From positions 137,826,747-137,890,746 of the forward strand of contig NC_081412.1 in NCBI RefSeq assembly GCF_030272615.1: a stretch of 64,000 nucleotides of DNA, in the 5' to 3' direction. The stretch's first letter is position 1. Every line of letters begins with the position of its first letter. A model generated the notes under the pieces. That model searched no databases. It was given only the letters and a program-made list of their open reading frames with translations, and was not told the DNA's origin. Origin of the DNA: Cryptomeria japonica. Its lineage: Eukaryota > Streptophyta > Pinopsida > Cupressales > Cupressaceae. The translations under genes were made by a program, and so were the position numbers. Below are positions 22,667 to 36,029 of the stretch, one piece after another.

Positions 22667-25347
22667 TGTAATGCCCCGCTAGGAAACCCCAAAGGGATTA
22701 AGCCATAACAAAGGAATAGAGTGCAATAAATTTTTAAAAAAAGATAAACACAACATTAAGATACAACGAGATATCAAAATTCAGATTACATAGCAGAAGA
22801 CATCAACTAACACCTATAGGGTTCCCCAATGTGATTACTTAATTTCACAATTCACTTAACTCACACTAATAAATCCAATAAGCTGATTATCTTATAACGA
22901 GATAATTCTTAAACAAGGATAATTTCTTTTAGAAGATGAAAATATAAATCACAAAATAAGGTTCATCCATTAAGATTTATCTATACCTTTCATTCATACT
23001 TTTCATTAAAATATAAGCCATGCATCTAATTTAATAACACACTTTAATTTCATCATAAACTAATGAGTTCTTTCCATGCATACTTAATTTCCTTAACAAT
23101 AACTGAATGTATTCCATTATACTAAGCTACATTCATTCATGATCCAATTTACTGCATCTAAGAGAGGATTTCATACATGCATTTAAAATTAATTTCATCT
23201 TATCCACTTATACATTCTATCAAAATGTCATTCATACATGCTAACACTAAACATGAAACATAAGAACAAAAGCATCACATAACACCAAGATGATCTCGGA
23301 GTTCACCCCTAAAGGGTTACATCTCCGAGTCTGCTCAACTGTAAGACCCCTCTGATAAATAATAAAGTTAAGAATACATGAGGTTCTCATAATTTACAAT
23401 CCTTCCATCAAGGTGAAACATAATCAATATACAAATGACCACATCGGTCAATAAATACATAATTGATCCCTGGAAAGGAAAGGATCCATATGAAATGTAA
23501 ACGAAGCAAATACAAAGGTCCACTGGAGCATTCACAAAACTAAGACATCGCAACCCGAGGTCTAGCATGAAATCAGGTTCTCACAAGGGCATAAGCAACA
23601 GGACGACTCCACAAAAGTGCTCCTATCAAGACAATACAACAACACACTAGCGAGCGTAGGGACAAGTGTCATCACACAACCTGGTATGGTTACCATGGCA
23701 GGTCTTCATAGGTTCCGACCCCATACACTGGGTTACCCTAGCAACCTAATCCAAACCTCTGGCCCATCCAAGCCTCATGTGGACCCACACATCCTTTCGT
23801 GAAGACAAGGATGATGGTTTTCCATTTCAGGCCTTCTCACAACATGTCAAGTCTGTGTTAGCACTCATCCCATGTGTGAGGCACAATTATCTTACTTAGT
23901 GAATCATTAACAACACTCTAATATACTATTAGGTTATGACTTATTAGACTCACTTTCGATGGGTTACCCAACAGCACTTTGGGCGTGGCCCCCAATTGAG
24001 AGCCACTTTCCCATATGACACTAGACTATACTCTAACGAACTCGAAAACCAAGGAATACACATGGTCAAGCAAATGGAGTACAAAATGGAGGGAACAACC
24101 ATTTGGTCAAACATGACTTCATATGAGGTACACTGACAGACAATACTCTAACTAGAGACCTGACCAACTATGGTCAACCACCAAACATCATTCGACACCC
24201 GCATTAAAGGATATGACCAATTACGACACCACCACAAAATAATAGTCAAACTCGAGACCGAGGACTGAAACAGGTATCCCAAGTCAACCATACGACAGGG
24301 TCCAATCAAACAAATCAAGGTTTTGCCATTACTTTAAGCAAAAGCGAATACAAAAATTAAAACTTGCATAGGCAATAATCGGTAGATACAATCTCTTTCC
24401 AAATTGATTTAAACATTAAATGTCGATCGATTTTTCTAAATGATCTAAGTTAGATTGCTGTTATCTACATCATTCAGGTACAATTTGATTCTTGGTTTTC
24501 TAACTCCCTAAGGTTCATTAGCATCGAACATACATAAATGCATCATTATGAGTTCTTAAACCAAGTTCACATGAATATAATTAAATAATCATTACCCAAC
24601 TAAATAAGATATTTATTCTTCAAATAAAACATCGTTCTCATACTGGCTCAAAAATGATCTCTCCAATCTCATCTTTTCCAAGCCCAGTTACACTATATGG
24701 ATCAAGGAGACATAAACATATAAGGAATCCAAATAAAGATAGTCCATTCCTACTGAACAATTATTTCCTTGTGCATATAAATAAAATTACCAAAATTAAA
24801 TATTAATTACTATATATTTATTAATCCGCAATTAATAAAATATATACAATTAATAATAACAAAAAAACAAATTAAGTATCTAATTAGAAAAATATGCATT
24901 AATAATAAAATACAATTTGAAAATTAATTAAAGTATATTGCCACTTATACAATTAATTAATTACAAATAATCATAATTTATTAATTAAATTCCATATTTA
25001 AACTTAATTAAAAACTTAATTAAAATTTACATTTAATAATATTAAATAATTATTATATTTTTTTTTGATAATTAAAAAAAATATTAAAAAAAACAATTTA
25101 AAAAAAAACAACAATATAATGCGAGTAGCAAAAAGGGTAGTCGGGCCCACCTCCCTTTTATGGGGGTTGGACGGTCGTGCCCTAACCGCGGGCAATGCCA
25201 CCGCGGTGGATGCAGGTCCTGCGGCTCCCACGTGGCCACTGCGGGGATCGTAGCTAGCTGCGGCCGCCGCTAGTCGCAGACCCACGCAGGGGGAGGAGGT
25301 GGTGGGTTGAGCCTTCGCTCCCTGCTCCTCCAATCCCCAAATTAAAA
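22667..25347 (-). repeat. 3' LTR of element I, truncated
   Basis: Matches 28816-31502 closely, with short indels. Homology stops after ATTAAAA at 25347; the part equivalent to 31503-32917 and the polypurine tract are gone. Confidence 0.87.
25121..25330. other. GC-rich island in the 3' LTR of I
   Basis: An abrupt switch from A/T runs to GC-rich sequence with several CpGs and CCGCGG. The equivalent island in the other LTR (31251-31490) is longer by about 30 bases and richer in CpG. Many differences are C/T or G/A, as expected from methylation decay. Frames on both strands are open but look like by-products of composition. Confidence 0.7.
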
Positions 25348-28300
25348 CATTCTAGGAATTATCCACAATCATAGCAAAGGAACAAGAATTTTCTTCCTTT
25401 CATTACACCAAATTAAAGCATTAAAAGAGGTAAGCAACAATTACGATACTCATCTATCAAGCATGACAAGAAACATGCCATCATGACCAATTTCTTTTAC
25501 CAAACCATCTTTTTATAAAACTTTATCGCATAGAACTAGCTTCAAAATTCAATTTCTACAACCAAGTTAACTTCCATGAAATAAGAGCAACAAAAATAAC
25601 TCAATTGCTTGCACTTGCCAGTCATATAAGAACCTTTCCAATGACTATGTCCCATAACATGGTGACAAGTTAACACAATTTAATCCGTGATTACACATAA
25701 CAATCATCCACATAACTGGAATGCACAACTCAAAAGGCCACATGTGAGCATGTCTAATGCTCGGTCAAAGATAACATGCATGATCAACATCTCTATGCTT
25801 GATCTCAAAACAATAATATGATCATAAATATCCAACATCTCACTCAAAGGCTTGATGGTGCTAGGGAACACCATAGCGGTGCTACCTTCCATACAAGACC
25901 TTCGTGAACATCCCTTGTTGAGTAAGGTGGTTAGCCTCCAAGAGATAGTCACCACACAAAGGTAGGTAGTGGATCCTAGCTGCATCATAGCCTCACATAC
26001 CCCCATCCTCAAGGTTCCTTACGTCTACTTCCTCGTACACACTCTACCAAGACCGTCTCATATGTCCTTGGAGAGGAATTTCACATTTCAACACAAGACC
26101 AGTATATGAAAACAATAAGGATAAATCAGTTTAGCCACCAAAGTACAGATGAATAAAGATAATAAATCATCAATTCCAACAGTAAGGCAAAAAAATAATC
26201 TGGAATTTGCAACACCACATCAAGAATGCAAAAGATCACAAGATCATGGCTAAACCTTCAAAGTCAAAGTAAAATAAATTGCTGGTCCCCAAAGAAATAT
26301 AAAGAATATCACAACTGCACATAACATCACTATGTGACTAGCATGTAGCCACCAACAAGGAAGGAAGGAACAATCGTCTAGCTATCATAGTAGCTCATCA
26401 TGTGGTGCGATGTAGTCACACTACCAACATGGCATGGCGGTGTGCACCTCGACATCACCCTGCATCACGTTGTCACACGGCATGGCCATACCCCAAGCGG
26501 AGAAGACACACAATGGACGTATCCCGCATGGTAGTGTACCTCGTGGAAACAAGCATGCGCAGGTCACGTCCCGCATAGCGACGTATCTATAAGGATACTC
26601 ACCGTAAGCCAGAGATATACATGACTAAGGTCCACCCACATGCCCACCAACACATACTAACTGGAAGCTCATGTGGATAAACCTACCTTTCATGAAGAAA
26701 AGGCAAAGGATCCTCCAAAATACACCCTCACTATGCTCAAGAATCACCATCAAAATGCTTAAATAAAGGAGAGGAATAGGCTGCCACACATAAACCTATA
26801 AATAGATTCATCAAAAGGGAAAGTATTGAGTACACCTTTGATACAGTTTTATAGTATAACTATATCATTCCTCGAAATAGAGAAGCTAAAGTCACTTCGC
26901 ACCGACATTACTCGTATGCCAATCCATACTATTCAAAGAATGGTGACTTTGAATACTACCCCTTAATATACTGAATTTCCCACAACCTGAGGTTTGGTAC
27001 TCAGTAGGGAAACAAATAAGCAACATCACATAAACAGTATGGTTTCCCATACTCATAAGCATCATATCCTCCATGGTTGATTACTTCACCAATCCATGGG
27101 CACATATAATAATTACTGGTTTCTTACAATACACACAAATACACTAGTACTGGTTTAGTCACATTTACGGGGAGTAATTTTATGTACGCTATCAGCTACT
27201 CAAGGAAGATTTTAATTATGCTTTCCAAATGAATAACTAAATCAAGTTTACTCTAGATACAAGTACTGAAATTATTGACAATTCACAATTACATAAGGAA
27301 ATAACATCATTCCTATATCTTTCTCGAATTTCACTAAGCATTTGTAATTAAATTACTAACTATGCAAATTTATTTTTGAAGCTTAAGACTTTCATCTTTC
27401 CATAAGAATTCCAAAAGAAAACATACCATTTCATATGCGTTATAAGCATTCTATTTAAATCAAAGCATTCTTCGTAGCATTTGTAAAAATCTTATGATTT
27501 AGGCAAAGAGAAGGGAAAGAGAGTTTGATAACCAAACTATTTCCTACAAAGACACAAGATCAACAAGATCACACTATAATATATAATTTCTCACTATAAG
27601 CCTATCATTTTAAATGCACGGTTTTCAGTTCGCTATCGCTTTAGAAGGATGCCAAACATCCTAACATGACATTTCCAATAATTATGGTTGCAACAGAATG
27701 TTAGTTTTCCAAACAACAGAGATCAAAACAGGTAATCTTATCGATGATGCAAGGTCTCTTGAGAACACTCACTACTATAATACAATACAGACACATGACA
27801 TAATTTGCAACCTATCATTGAAAATCAAAATACGATAAGAAGGTGAGCGAGGAGCTATCACCAAAATAATAAATATTAATGCATGCACATCAAACAAGCT
27901 TTTCATTTGCACTTTCTAAACATAATAATGTAATTACATATATCCAAAAGAAAGTTCAATGGAGAATTTGCTAAATAGATCCTCAATTAAACTGGTTTAA
28001 TGCAGTACATAAAACAATATTTCGTGGAACACATTATTACACTCTCGAAGCTACTTTAATATGTTCCCTTTAATACTTCTTTTACAAACAAAGTAGTTTC
28101 ACATAACAACTATTCACATACTGATACACATTACTTAAGATAGAGTTTAATTATGTTACTCCTACATTACACATGGAGAATTTTTTAATGTAAACATATA
28201 GTTTTCTCCCAATAACCAATATGAACTTTCAACCCGAAGTCCTTTTATAATCTAAAGACACATAAGCGTCATAAGGCTCACACAAGGGCTCAAGAAGTCA

Positions 28301-28801
28301 CACCCTTCTCTTGCAAAAAAAAAAGAAAACTCTCATAAGAGATAATTACACACATCACAAACATTTAATTTCTAGAGAGAGAGAGAGGAGGAAGGGTTAT
28401 AATCATTCAATTTGCTACAAAATAAGCATTCAATATTTACCATACTAGTCCTTCAAGTGAACAACACTAAGATAGATCATAATCTTAAACAAGCACTAAC
28501 CAACCCAAATGGATTAGTCTAAAGAGTACAACACTCAAAAAGGAAGGTACATACGACTCTCTTCCAGGATCTGAGTAATCGTAGACCAAGATATCAATAA
28601 GCAACAAAGAACATATAATCACTCCAAAGCACCAACATCAAGAAGGTGAAAACAAGGTGTGAACACACGCGTTACACACGAGTTAAGGTCTACTCAATCA
28701 CTCACATACAAAGAAGAGGACAAGCATGCACATAAGGTCAATACACCTCACACCAACTAAGGGCACATGCGACACCAAAGATCCTAGTGTTTTTAACATG
28801 G
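25348..28801 (-). other. Internal region of element I
   Basis: About 3.45 kb with no recognisable retroelement protein on either strand. The longest frame, 25704-26012 minus, has no known motif. A short GA run occurs around 28374-28388. Confidence 0.65.
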
Positions 28802-28813
28802 GCTCTGATACCA
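28802..28813 (-). other. Primer binding site of element I
   Basis: Minus strand TGGTATCAGAGC, two bases from the LTR end at 28816; same tRNA primer as the copia elements. Confidence 0.88.
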
Positions 28814-28815
28814 AA

Positions 28816-31800
28816 TGTAATGCCCCGCTAGGAAACCCCGAAGGGATTAAGCCATAACACAAGAATAGAGTGCAATAATTTTTTTTTAAAAGATAAACAC
28901 AACATTAAGATACAACGAGATATCAAAATTTAGATTACATAGCGGAAGACATCAACTAACACGTATAGGGTTCCCCAACGTGATTACTTAATTCTATAAT
29001 TCACTTAACTCACACTAATAAATCCACTAAGCTGATTATCTTATAATGAGATAATTCTTAAACAAGGATAATTTCTTTCAGAAGATGATAATATAAATCA
29101 CAAAATAAGGTTCATCCATTAAGATTTATCTATACCTTTCGTTCATACTTTTCATTAAATATAAGCCATGCATCTAATTTAATAACACACTTTAATTTCA
29201 TCATAAACTAATGATTTCTTTCCATGCATACTTAGTTTCCTTAACAGTAACTGAATGTATTCCATTATACTAAGCTACATTCATTCATGATCCAATTTAC
29301 TGCATCTAAGAGAGGACTGCATACATGCATTTAAAATTAATTTCATCTTATCCACTTATACATTCTATCAAAATGTCATTCATACATGCTAACACTAAAC
29401 ATGAAACATAAGAACAAAAGCATCACATAACACCAAGATGATCTCAGAGTTCACCCCTAAAGGGCTACATCTCTGGGTCTGCTCAACTACAAGACCCCTT
29501 TGATAAATAATAAAGTTAAGAATACATGAGGTTCTCATAATTTACAATCCTGCCATCAAGGCGAAACATAACCAATATACAAACGACCACATCGGTCAAT
29601 AAATACATAATTGATCCCTGGAAAGGAAAGGATCCATATGAAACATAAACGAAGCAAATACAAAGGTCCATTGGAGCATTTGCAAAAATAAGACATCGTA
29701 ACCCAAGGTCTAGCATGAAATCAGGTTCTCACAAGGGCATAAGCAACAGGACGACTCCACAAAAGTGCTCCTATCAAGACAATACAAAAACACACTAGCG
29801 AACGTAGGGACAAGTGTCATCACACAACCTGGTATGGTTACCATGGCAGGTCTTCATAGGTTCCGGCCCCATACACTGGGTTACCCTGGCAACCTAATCC
29901 AAACCTCTGGCCCATCCAAGCCTCATGTGGACCCACACATCCTTTCGTGAAGACAAGGATGATGGTATGCCATTTCAGGCCTTCTCAAAACATGTCGAGT
30001 TTGTGTTAGCAATCATCCCATGTGTGAGGCACAATTATCTTACTTAGTGAATCATTAACAACACTCTAATATACTACTAGGTTATGACTTATTAGACTCA
30101 CTTTCGATGGGTTACCCAACAACCACTTTGGGCGCAACCCCCAATCGAGAGCCACTTTCCCATACGACACTAGACTATACTCTAATGAACTCAAAAACCA
30201 AGGAATACACATGGTCAAGCAAACGGAGTACAAAATGGAGGGAACAACCATTTGGTCAAATATGACTTCATATGAGGTACACTGACAGACGGTACTCTAA
30301 CTAGAGACTTGACCAACTATGGTCAACCACCAAACATCATTCGACACCCGCATTAAAGGATATGACCAATTACGACACCACCACAAAACAATAGTCAAAC
30401 TCGAGACCGAGGACTGAAACAAGTATCCCAAGTCAACCATACGACAGGGTCCAATCAAACAAATCAAGGCTTTGCCATTACTTTAAGCAAAAGCGAATAC
30501 AAAAATTAAAACTTGCATAGGCAATAATCGGTAGATACAATCTCTTTCCAAATTGATTTAAACATTAAATGTCGATCGATTTTTCTAAATGATCTAAGTT
30601 AGATTGCTGTTATTTGCCTCATCTAGGTACAATTTGATTCTTGGTTTTCTAACTCCCTAAGGTTCATTAGCATCGAACATACATAAATGCGTCATTATGA
30701 GTTCTTAAACCAAGTTCACATGAATATAATTAAATAATCATTACCCAACTAAATAAGATATTTATTCTTCAAATAAAACATCGTTCTCATACTGGCTCAA
30801 AAACAATCTCTCCAATCTCGTCTTGTCCAAGCCTAGTTACACTATACGGATCAAGGAGACATAAACATATAAGGAATCCAAATAAAGATAGTCCATTCCT
30901 ACTGAACAATTATTTCCTTGTGCATATAAATAAAATTACCAAAATTAAATATTAATTACTATATATTTATTAATCCGCAATTAATAAAATATATACAATT
31001 AATAATAACAAAAAAACAAATTAAGTATCTAATTAGAAAAATATGCATTAATAATAAAATACAATTTGAAAATTAATTAAAGTATATTGCCACTTATACA
31101 ATTAATTAATTACAAATAATCATAATTTATTAATTAAATGCCATATTTAAACTTAATTAAAATTTACATTTAATAATATTAAATAATTATTATATTTTTT
31201 TTGATAATAAAAAAAAAATTAAAAAAACAATTTTAAAAACAACAACAATATAATGCGAGTGGCAAAAAGGGTAGCTGGGCCCACCTCCCTTTTACAGGGG
31301 TTGGACGGCCGTGCCCTAACCGCGGGCGGCGCCACCGCGGTGGACGTAGGTCCTGCGGCGCCCACGCGGCCACCACGGGGGACCCTGCAGCCACCACCGG
31401 GATCACAGGTAGTTGCGGCCGGCACTGGTCGCAGACCCACGCAGGGGGAGGAGGCGGCGGGTTGAGCCTCTGCTCCCCGCTCCTCCAATCCCCAAATTAA
31501 AATATTTTTTTTTACAATAAACTTTGATTTTTAAAAAATAAAATCGATTATGATTTAATATTTTTGTTTTGTTTTATATTTCTCTCTTTTTTTTTAAACA
31601 ACCCCCATTTAAAAAAAAAAAAAGCCAGTCTCTTATTGAGACTTAAAATAAAGATTTTCAGAATGATAGAGGTTTTCAAAATTAGAGAAATTTGTTGAAT
31701 ACCCTTCCAAAATATAGAATTTTGGGAAAAAAAGAAAACTCATTTCTCAAACAAGATACAAGCAATCAGCCAATCTTAACTAATTTCCACTATAATTCTT

Positions 31801-32917
31801 AATCTTGAGGCAATCAATGGAGAATTTGATACCAAAATTGCATGAAGAACATTCAAGCCCATTTTTTTTTTTAAAACAAATAACCAAATTGATAAATAAA
31901 TTCCTACCTCAATAAGCATTCCTGGAAAGGATTTGATTGAGAGCCCCAACCTGCAGCTCAAGAAATCCTTCTCCTTCCAAAATCCCCAAATTTTCCATCC
32001 AAAGTATTTTCCGAAAAAAATCAATCCCCCATATTTTCCAAAAACCTAGGTTAAATGGGAGAAGTTTGACCAAAATTTTATTTTTGGAATTAAAATATTT
32101 TTATTTAAAATAAATCACAAAATCATTCTTTTCCGACTATATCAATACATTAACTTGCTTTTCAATCTAAAAATTGATTTTCTCAAATAACTGAAATTTA
32201 ACCTTTCTATTTCAAAAAGCCAACAAGATTAAATTAATTCTATTTCAATTAAATTTAAATCTTTCTTTTCCAATAGCGTAAACATATTAAATTTAACATT
32301 AAAATTAACCATTTAATTGAACTTGCTACCAATCTGAATTGAGCAATTCAATTAACGATTAATCACATAAAAAGGGAGCCTATTTAATTAAGTCCCTAAA
32401 ATACTAATGCGTAAACACACATTAAATCAAATTAAACACTAAGGATTAAATGTTTGATTTAACCACACATACCGAAAACACAACCCAAGAAAGCCACATA
32501 GATAGACGACCCGCATACCCAGCCAAAGGGAATACCGACGACGACTGACGACGCTCACTCGAGCACGACTATGGTCAAACGAGGATTTCACGACCACCTA
32601 ATCCAACTCTAAGGATTAAAGAGGCACACTCAAACCTGCGAATTCAGGCGGTGACGAACCTCGCACCCATGTGGCACTGTACCTGAAATCTCCTGCAATC
32701 AAGAGTCATACATGCATACATATATAAACTTAATGAAAGTGTTAGCCCGAGATAATAACACGAAATAGGAGAATTAATTAACTTGCATACAAACTGGTGC
32801 GAAAACCACATTAACAACTATGCACTAAATCAAAACATTTGACTATAATCATTATATTATGATAAACTAACCAAGGTCAAACCGAGATTAGAAATTGATT
32901 ATGGCAGGGGTACTACA
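28816..32917 (-). repeat. 5' LTR of element I (4.1 kb)
   Basis: Bounded by the primer site on one side and the target duplication on the other. The first 2.7 kb are shared with the 3' LTR; 31503-32917 has no partner in the window. A GC-rich island is at 31251-31490. Confidence 0.82.
31251..31490. other. GC-rich island in the 5' LTR of I
   Basis: Same island as 25121-25330, with more CpG dinucleotides and an extra stretch near 31370-31400. Flanked by poly-A/poly-T tracts on both sides. Confidence 0.7.
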
Positions 32918-33250
32918 TCACTTAAGCTCTCAAAAAAGATTTTCCATATTTTATTGGTCATTCTTCTACAAGTGAAATTAGGAATTTTGTCAAGCATTTG
33001 TGTCAAAACATTTTCATCTATGTTAATTAAATAGTTTGGTCTTGTATGAAAATTTCCAAAGGTATTATGATTGGTGTATTTTCTTGGTTTACATCTACTA
33101 CATTTTATTGATCATTCCTTGTTTTTTGTCTGTATTCAGTAAATTTGATCCATCATTTGTATCCTCAATAGGTGTTTTGGTATTTGATTCTACATTAAAA
33201 TTAGCTAGTATAGCTGACATACCTTCTTCTCCAACTTTTCTCATTTAGCG
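32918..33250 (-). pseudogene. Unknown reading frame L, upstream part (split by element I)
   Basis: Minus-strand coding-like sequence running into element I. A first stretch (about 33110-33250) and a second (about 32918-33110) are in different frames, so at least one frameshift is present. The second stretch is rich in Asn, Lys, Ile and Phe and joins the part at 22460-22661 when I is removed. No domain recognised. 32918-32922 is also the right target copy of I. Confidence 0.5.
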
Positions 33251-33733
33251 TAGTCTTCTCATGCACTCTTTTTATTTTTCCTTTTTCACCTCAAGTTGTT
33301 CAGGTGGTCATCACTTATTCCTTCCCATGGCTAATATCAATTGTTCCTAAATAAAAATTGTAAATATATGTTAATAAAAATTATAATTTGAAAAAAAAAA
33401 AACTTAAACAGACTACTTAAACACATGAATTTAATTAAACAAATAGCTCTTTGCTGACATCTAAATGAAAAATTACTTAAACAAGTTAGCAAATTATCAA
33501 TAAAATTTGAAATAGTTATCAAATTTGATAAATAGACATGTTAAACATACAAAAAACTTTCAACAATCAGTCAATTGTCAATTTCCAATGTATTTCAATC
33601 ATTTAAACACAAATATAACAAAAGATCTCTTATACTTATGAAAAATTTACATAGAAAGTAGATCCACATGTAGTGGGACCTTCAACATGACTACCATGTG
33701 ATTTTTTGGCTGTCAAGAATCAATTTAAACTCC
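33251..33733. other. AT-rich DNA without a recognisable gene
   Basis: No coding frame, repeat partner or RNA gene found. Confidence 0.5.
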
Positions 33734-33824
33734 AAAAAAACATACGTGTTATGTTTCCATAAAACATATGTATTATTGAGCCCTAAAATTTGTGTTTGCC
33801 TACCTTCAAAATGTCTATAATGTC
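33734..33824 (+). repeat. Left arm of a foldback element
   Basis: A 91-base arm. Its reverse complement aligns without gaps to a right arm made by joining 33912-33920, 56885-56943 and 61005-61027: 15 mismatches in 91 positions by hand count (84%). The space between the arms is 33825-33911. The structure fits a MITE or other foldback element of at least 269 bases. Its true ends are not fixed. Confidence 0.7.
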
Positions 33825-33911
33825 AAAAACATGTATGTGTTTTTGATATTACAAACATTCCTAGGCTATGTCATAAGAGATTTAAGGGACCAAAAACACA
33901 TACATTTTATT

Positions 33912-33920
33912 GACATTATA
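33912..33920 (-). repeat. Right arm of the foldback, first piece
   Basis: GACATTATA, continued at 56885 after removal of D. 33916-33920 (TTATA) is also the left target copy of D, repeated exactly at 56880-56884. Confidence 0.7.
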
Positions 33921-35137
33921 TGTTAGGATAACCAGTGGACAACTGAGAGGGGGGGGGGTGGAATTAGTTGTCAACAAATTATGAGAAATTAAAGCACTAA
34001 GAACCTTTTACCAGAATAGAAGAAAACATATACTGGTATAGTAGATTAAGCATTAAAGCATAACAATAAACCAGTGAATCAATACCGTACAACCATACCA
34101 CATAACACCATGATTTGTACGTGGAAAACCCGGTAAAGGGAAAAACCACAGTGGGAAACCCTACCCACAGTCAGATAATAATTTTGTAGTAAGTATATGA
34201 TTACAATAGGGGCCTGCACATGTAGGAAGACACACTGCCTAGAGCACACTACTCATAACAATGGAGTCTCACTGACTACAAAAGAGGTTAGCCACCTCAA
34301 AATAATCGAACAACAATCCAAAAAGATGAACTGCCAGAGATAACATCAATCGTGCTAGATTATAGTTTTGGTTAAGCTCAATACTGGAGGTCTAAAACCT
34401 CTTGCATAAACCCAACTCAATCACCTATGATCGATCAAACCCTCTACTCATATGATTATTACATTATTCGCTCCTTACATATGATCTACAACGAGATCTT
34501 ACATATATTTATACAAAACTGAGACCTAAACAATTAGGTCGGCCACCCAAATGCTAATACAATAAATCCATTACATAATTCGAAACTAAAATCATCAGGC
34601 ATGTTGTCCTAGGGCCAAACAAATGTCATCCAACCAATAAAACATCCCGGAGACGCATCAAAAAGATCCAACAACGCACTTCATGAAACCGGTCCAAAAC
34701 CTAGATTGCACCAGACCTAAGTAGATCCACACACGCTACACCAATGATTCCAGTTAGTCAAGGCATGAACACAATCACCATCAGCATCCTGAATCCCTTC
34801 TAGAAGCCGCACCAACACCACTTATGTGTAATATCAAGAATCTTCAATAAGGCTCTGCCGGTGAAACTCTTACCAGATCAAGAAAGCATGCATACTAGAA
34901 TATAAGATATCATCCGATCATCATGTCAATACCAATTGACTGAAACACACTTCAGAAGCATATGAACCATCCATTCAAATTTATTCCATCATCTAGATCA
35001 TACCAATGACAATCAATCGATAACCTTCCCAATCCAAACCTTCTATCGGAAGCCGGTAAACAGTCATAACAACTAGTGTTGACATCAATGACAAAACATC
35101 AATGCAACACATAATCAATTTCTTCATTTTTCCAAAA
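33921..35137 (-). repeat. 3' LTR of element D
   Basis: 1217 bases. Its uninterrupted copy of ACCACTTATGTG..AATATC near 34816-34836 shows the empty site into which E inserted in the other LTR. Confidence 0.95.
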
Positions 35138-35149
35138 ATCTCCCCCTTT
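35138..35149 (-). other. Polypurine tract of element D
   Basis: Minus strand AAAGGGGGAGAT next to the LTR. A second tract is at 35334-35347. Confidence 0.85.
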
Positions 35150-35333
35150 GGCATTGATGGCAACGCCAGATGTGAAAAACATCCAAATGCCAAGAAATGC
35201 CAACAATCACTTGTAAAGAATATAGCAATAAAGCTCTAAACCAATTTTGAATTAGGAAACCAAATACCGCCAAAAAATACCACCAAAGCTCCCCCTGAGG
35301 AGTACAATCAATCTTTCCCTATTTTTCACATAA

Positions 35334-35347
35334 ATCTCCCCCCCTTT
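35334..35347 (-). other. Second polypurine-like tract of element D
   Basis: Minus strand AAAGGGGGGGAG, preceded by GATATC. Same arrangement as in A, C, E and F. Confidence 0.55.
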
Positions 35348-35505
35348 GATATCAATGCCAAAGATATGACATAGACATCAAGAAGAGTATGAAATCTCCA
35401 AATCACAAGTCTGACTATTTCCCCTGAGTAGTAGCATAAATTCATCAATCTGGAGCAGAAGACAACTTTGATAATACATACCAGACTGATGCCCATCTGC
35501 ATCAA

Positions 35506-36029
35506 TTAAGTCTCTATCGAAAGGGTAGAAACCTCCAATCTGTCTCTCAAATTCTCAAATGATTCTTGGGACAAAGGTTTAGTGAAGATGTCTGCTATCT
35601 GTTCTTTAGTGTTCACATAAATCAATTTGACTTCTTTTGATTCTACATTTTCTTTCAAAAAGTTATACTCGATTGATATGTGCTTAGTTTTGGAGTGAAA
35701 TACCAAATTCTTTGGTATGCCAATAGCTACAAAAATATCACAATGAATAATAACAGGATCATCACAACTTACTTTTATATCCTTCAACATCTTCTTCATC
35801 CATAGAACTTGAGTGCAATTGGTTGTTGCTGCAACATATTCAGCTTCAACAGTAGATAAAGAAATGCATGTCTGCTTCTTGCTAATCCATGAAACTAACT
35901 TCTTCCCAAGAAATAATTCTCCATAATAAGTTCTCTTCTGATCATCAACATCACCTGCCCAATCTCTATCTGTATATGCACATAAAGTGAAGTCATCATC
36001 TTTAGGGTACCATAAACCATATTCAGTTG
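35506..36029 (-). pseudogene. Copia RNase H end of element D's polyprotein
   Basis: C-terminal RNase H part, from Y-G-L-W-Y-P-K-D near the F junction to the stop at 35506-35508. It includes S-x-x-E-A-E-Y-V-A-A (about 35820-35850) and a C-D-x-x-x-A-I-x-I-x-K segment where the usual Asn-Thr is changed. It abuts the truncated LTR of F. Confidence 0.88.

Larger units (their letters stand above)
22667..32917 (-). mobile_element. Element I: non-coding LTR retrotransposon with very long LTRs
   Basis: 10251 bases. A long direct repeat (22667-25347 and 28816-31502) lies at the left end and right of centre. The sequence GCTCTGATACCA beside the right copy is a minus-strand tRNA-Met primer site. The 5' LTR is therefore 28816-32917 (4102 bases) and the 3' LTR is the left copy, lacking about 1.4 kb of its U3 side. 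Ends are TGTAATGCC and TACTACA, with a near-perfect 5-base duplication. No gag or pol domain is visible, so it fits the LARD class, which depends on enzymes of other elements. Confidence 0.85.

Noticed and set aside
25016-25333. 105-codon frame over the GC-rich island of I (and 31219-31488)
   Set aside because: Frames are open on both strands because GC-rich DNA has few stops, and the two copies differ by an insertion. No evidence that it is a protein.
30066-30251. Small frames conserved between the two LTRs of I (23617-23802 and 29765-29950; 23368-23568 and 29516-29716)
   Set aside because: Conservation is simply LTR identity; frames are short and have no motif.
22667-31502. Segmental duplication of a host region (2.7 kb direct repeat)
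   Set aside because: The tRNA primer site beside one copy, the TG/CA ends and the target duplication show it is an LTR pair.
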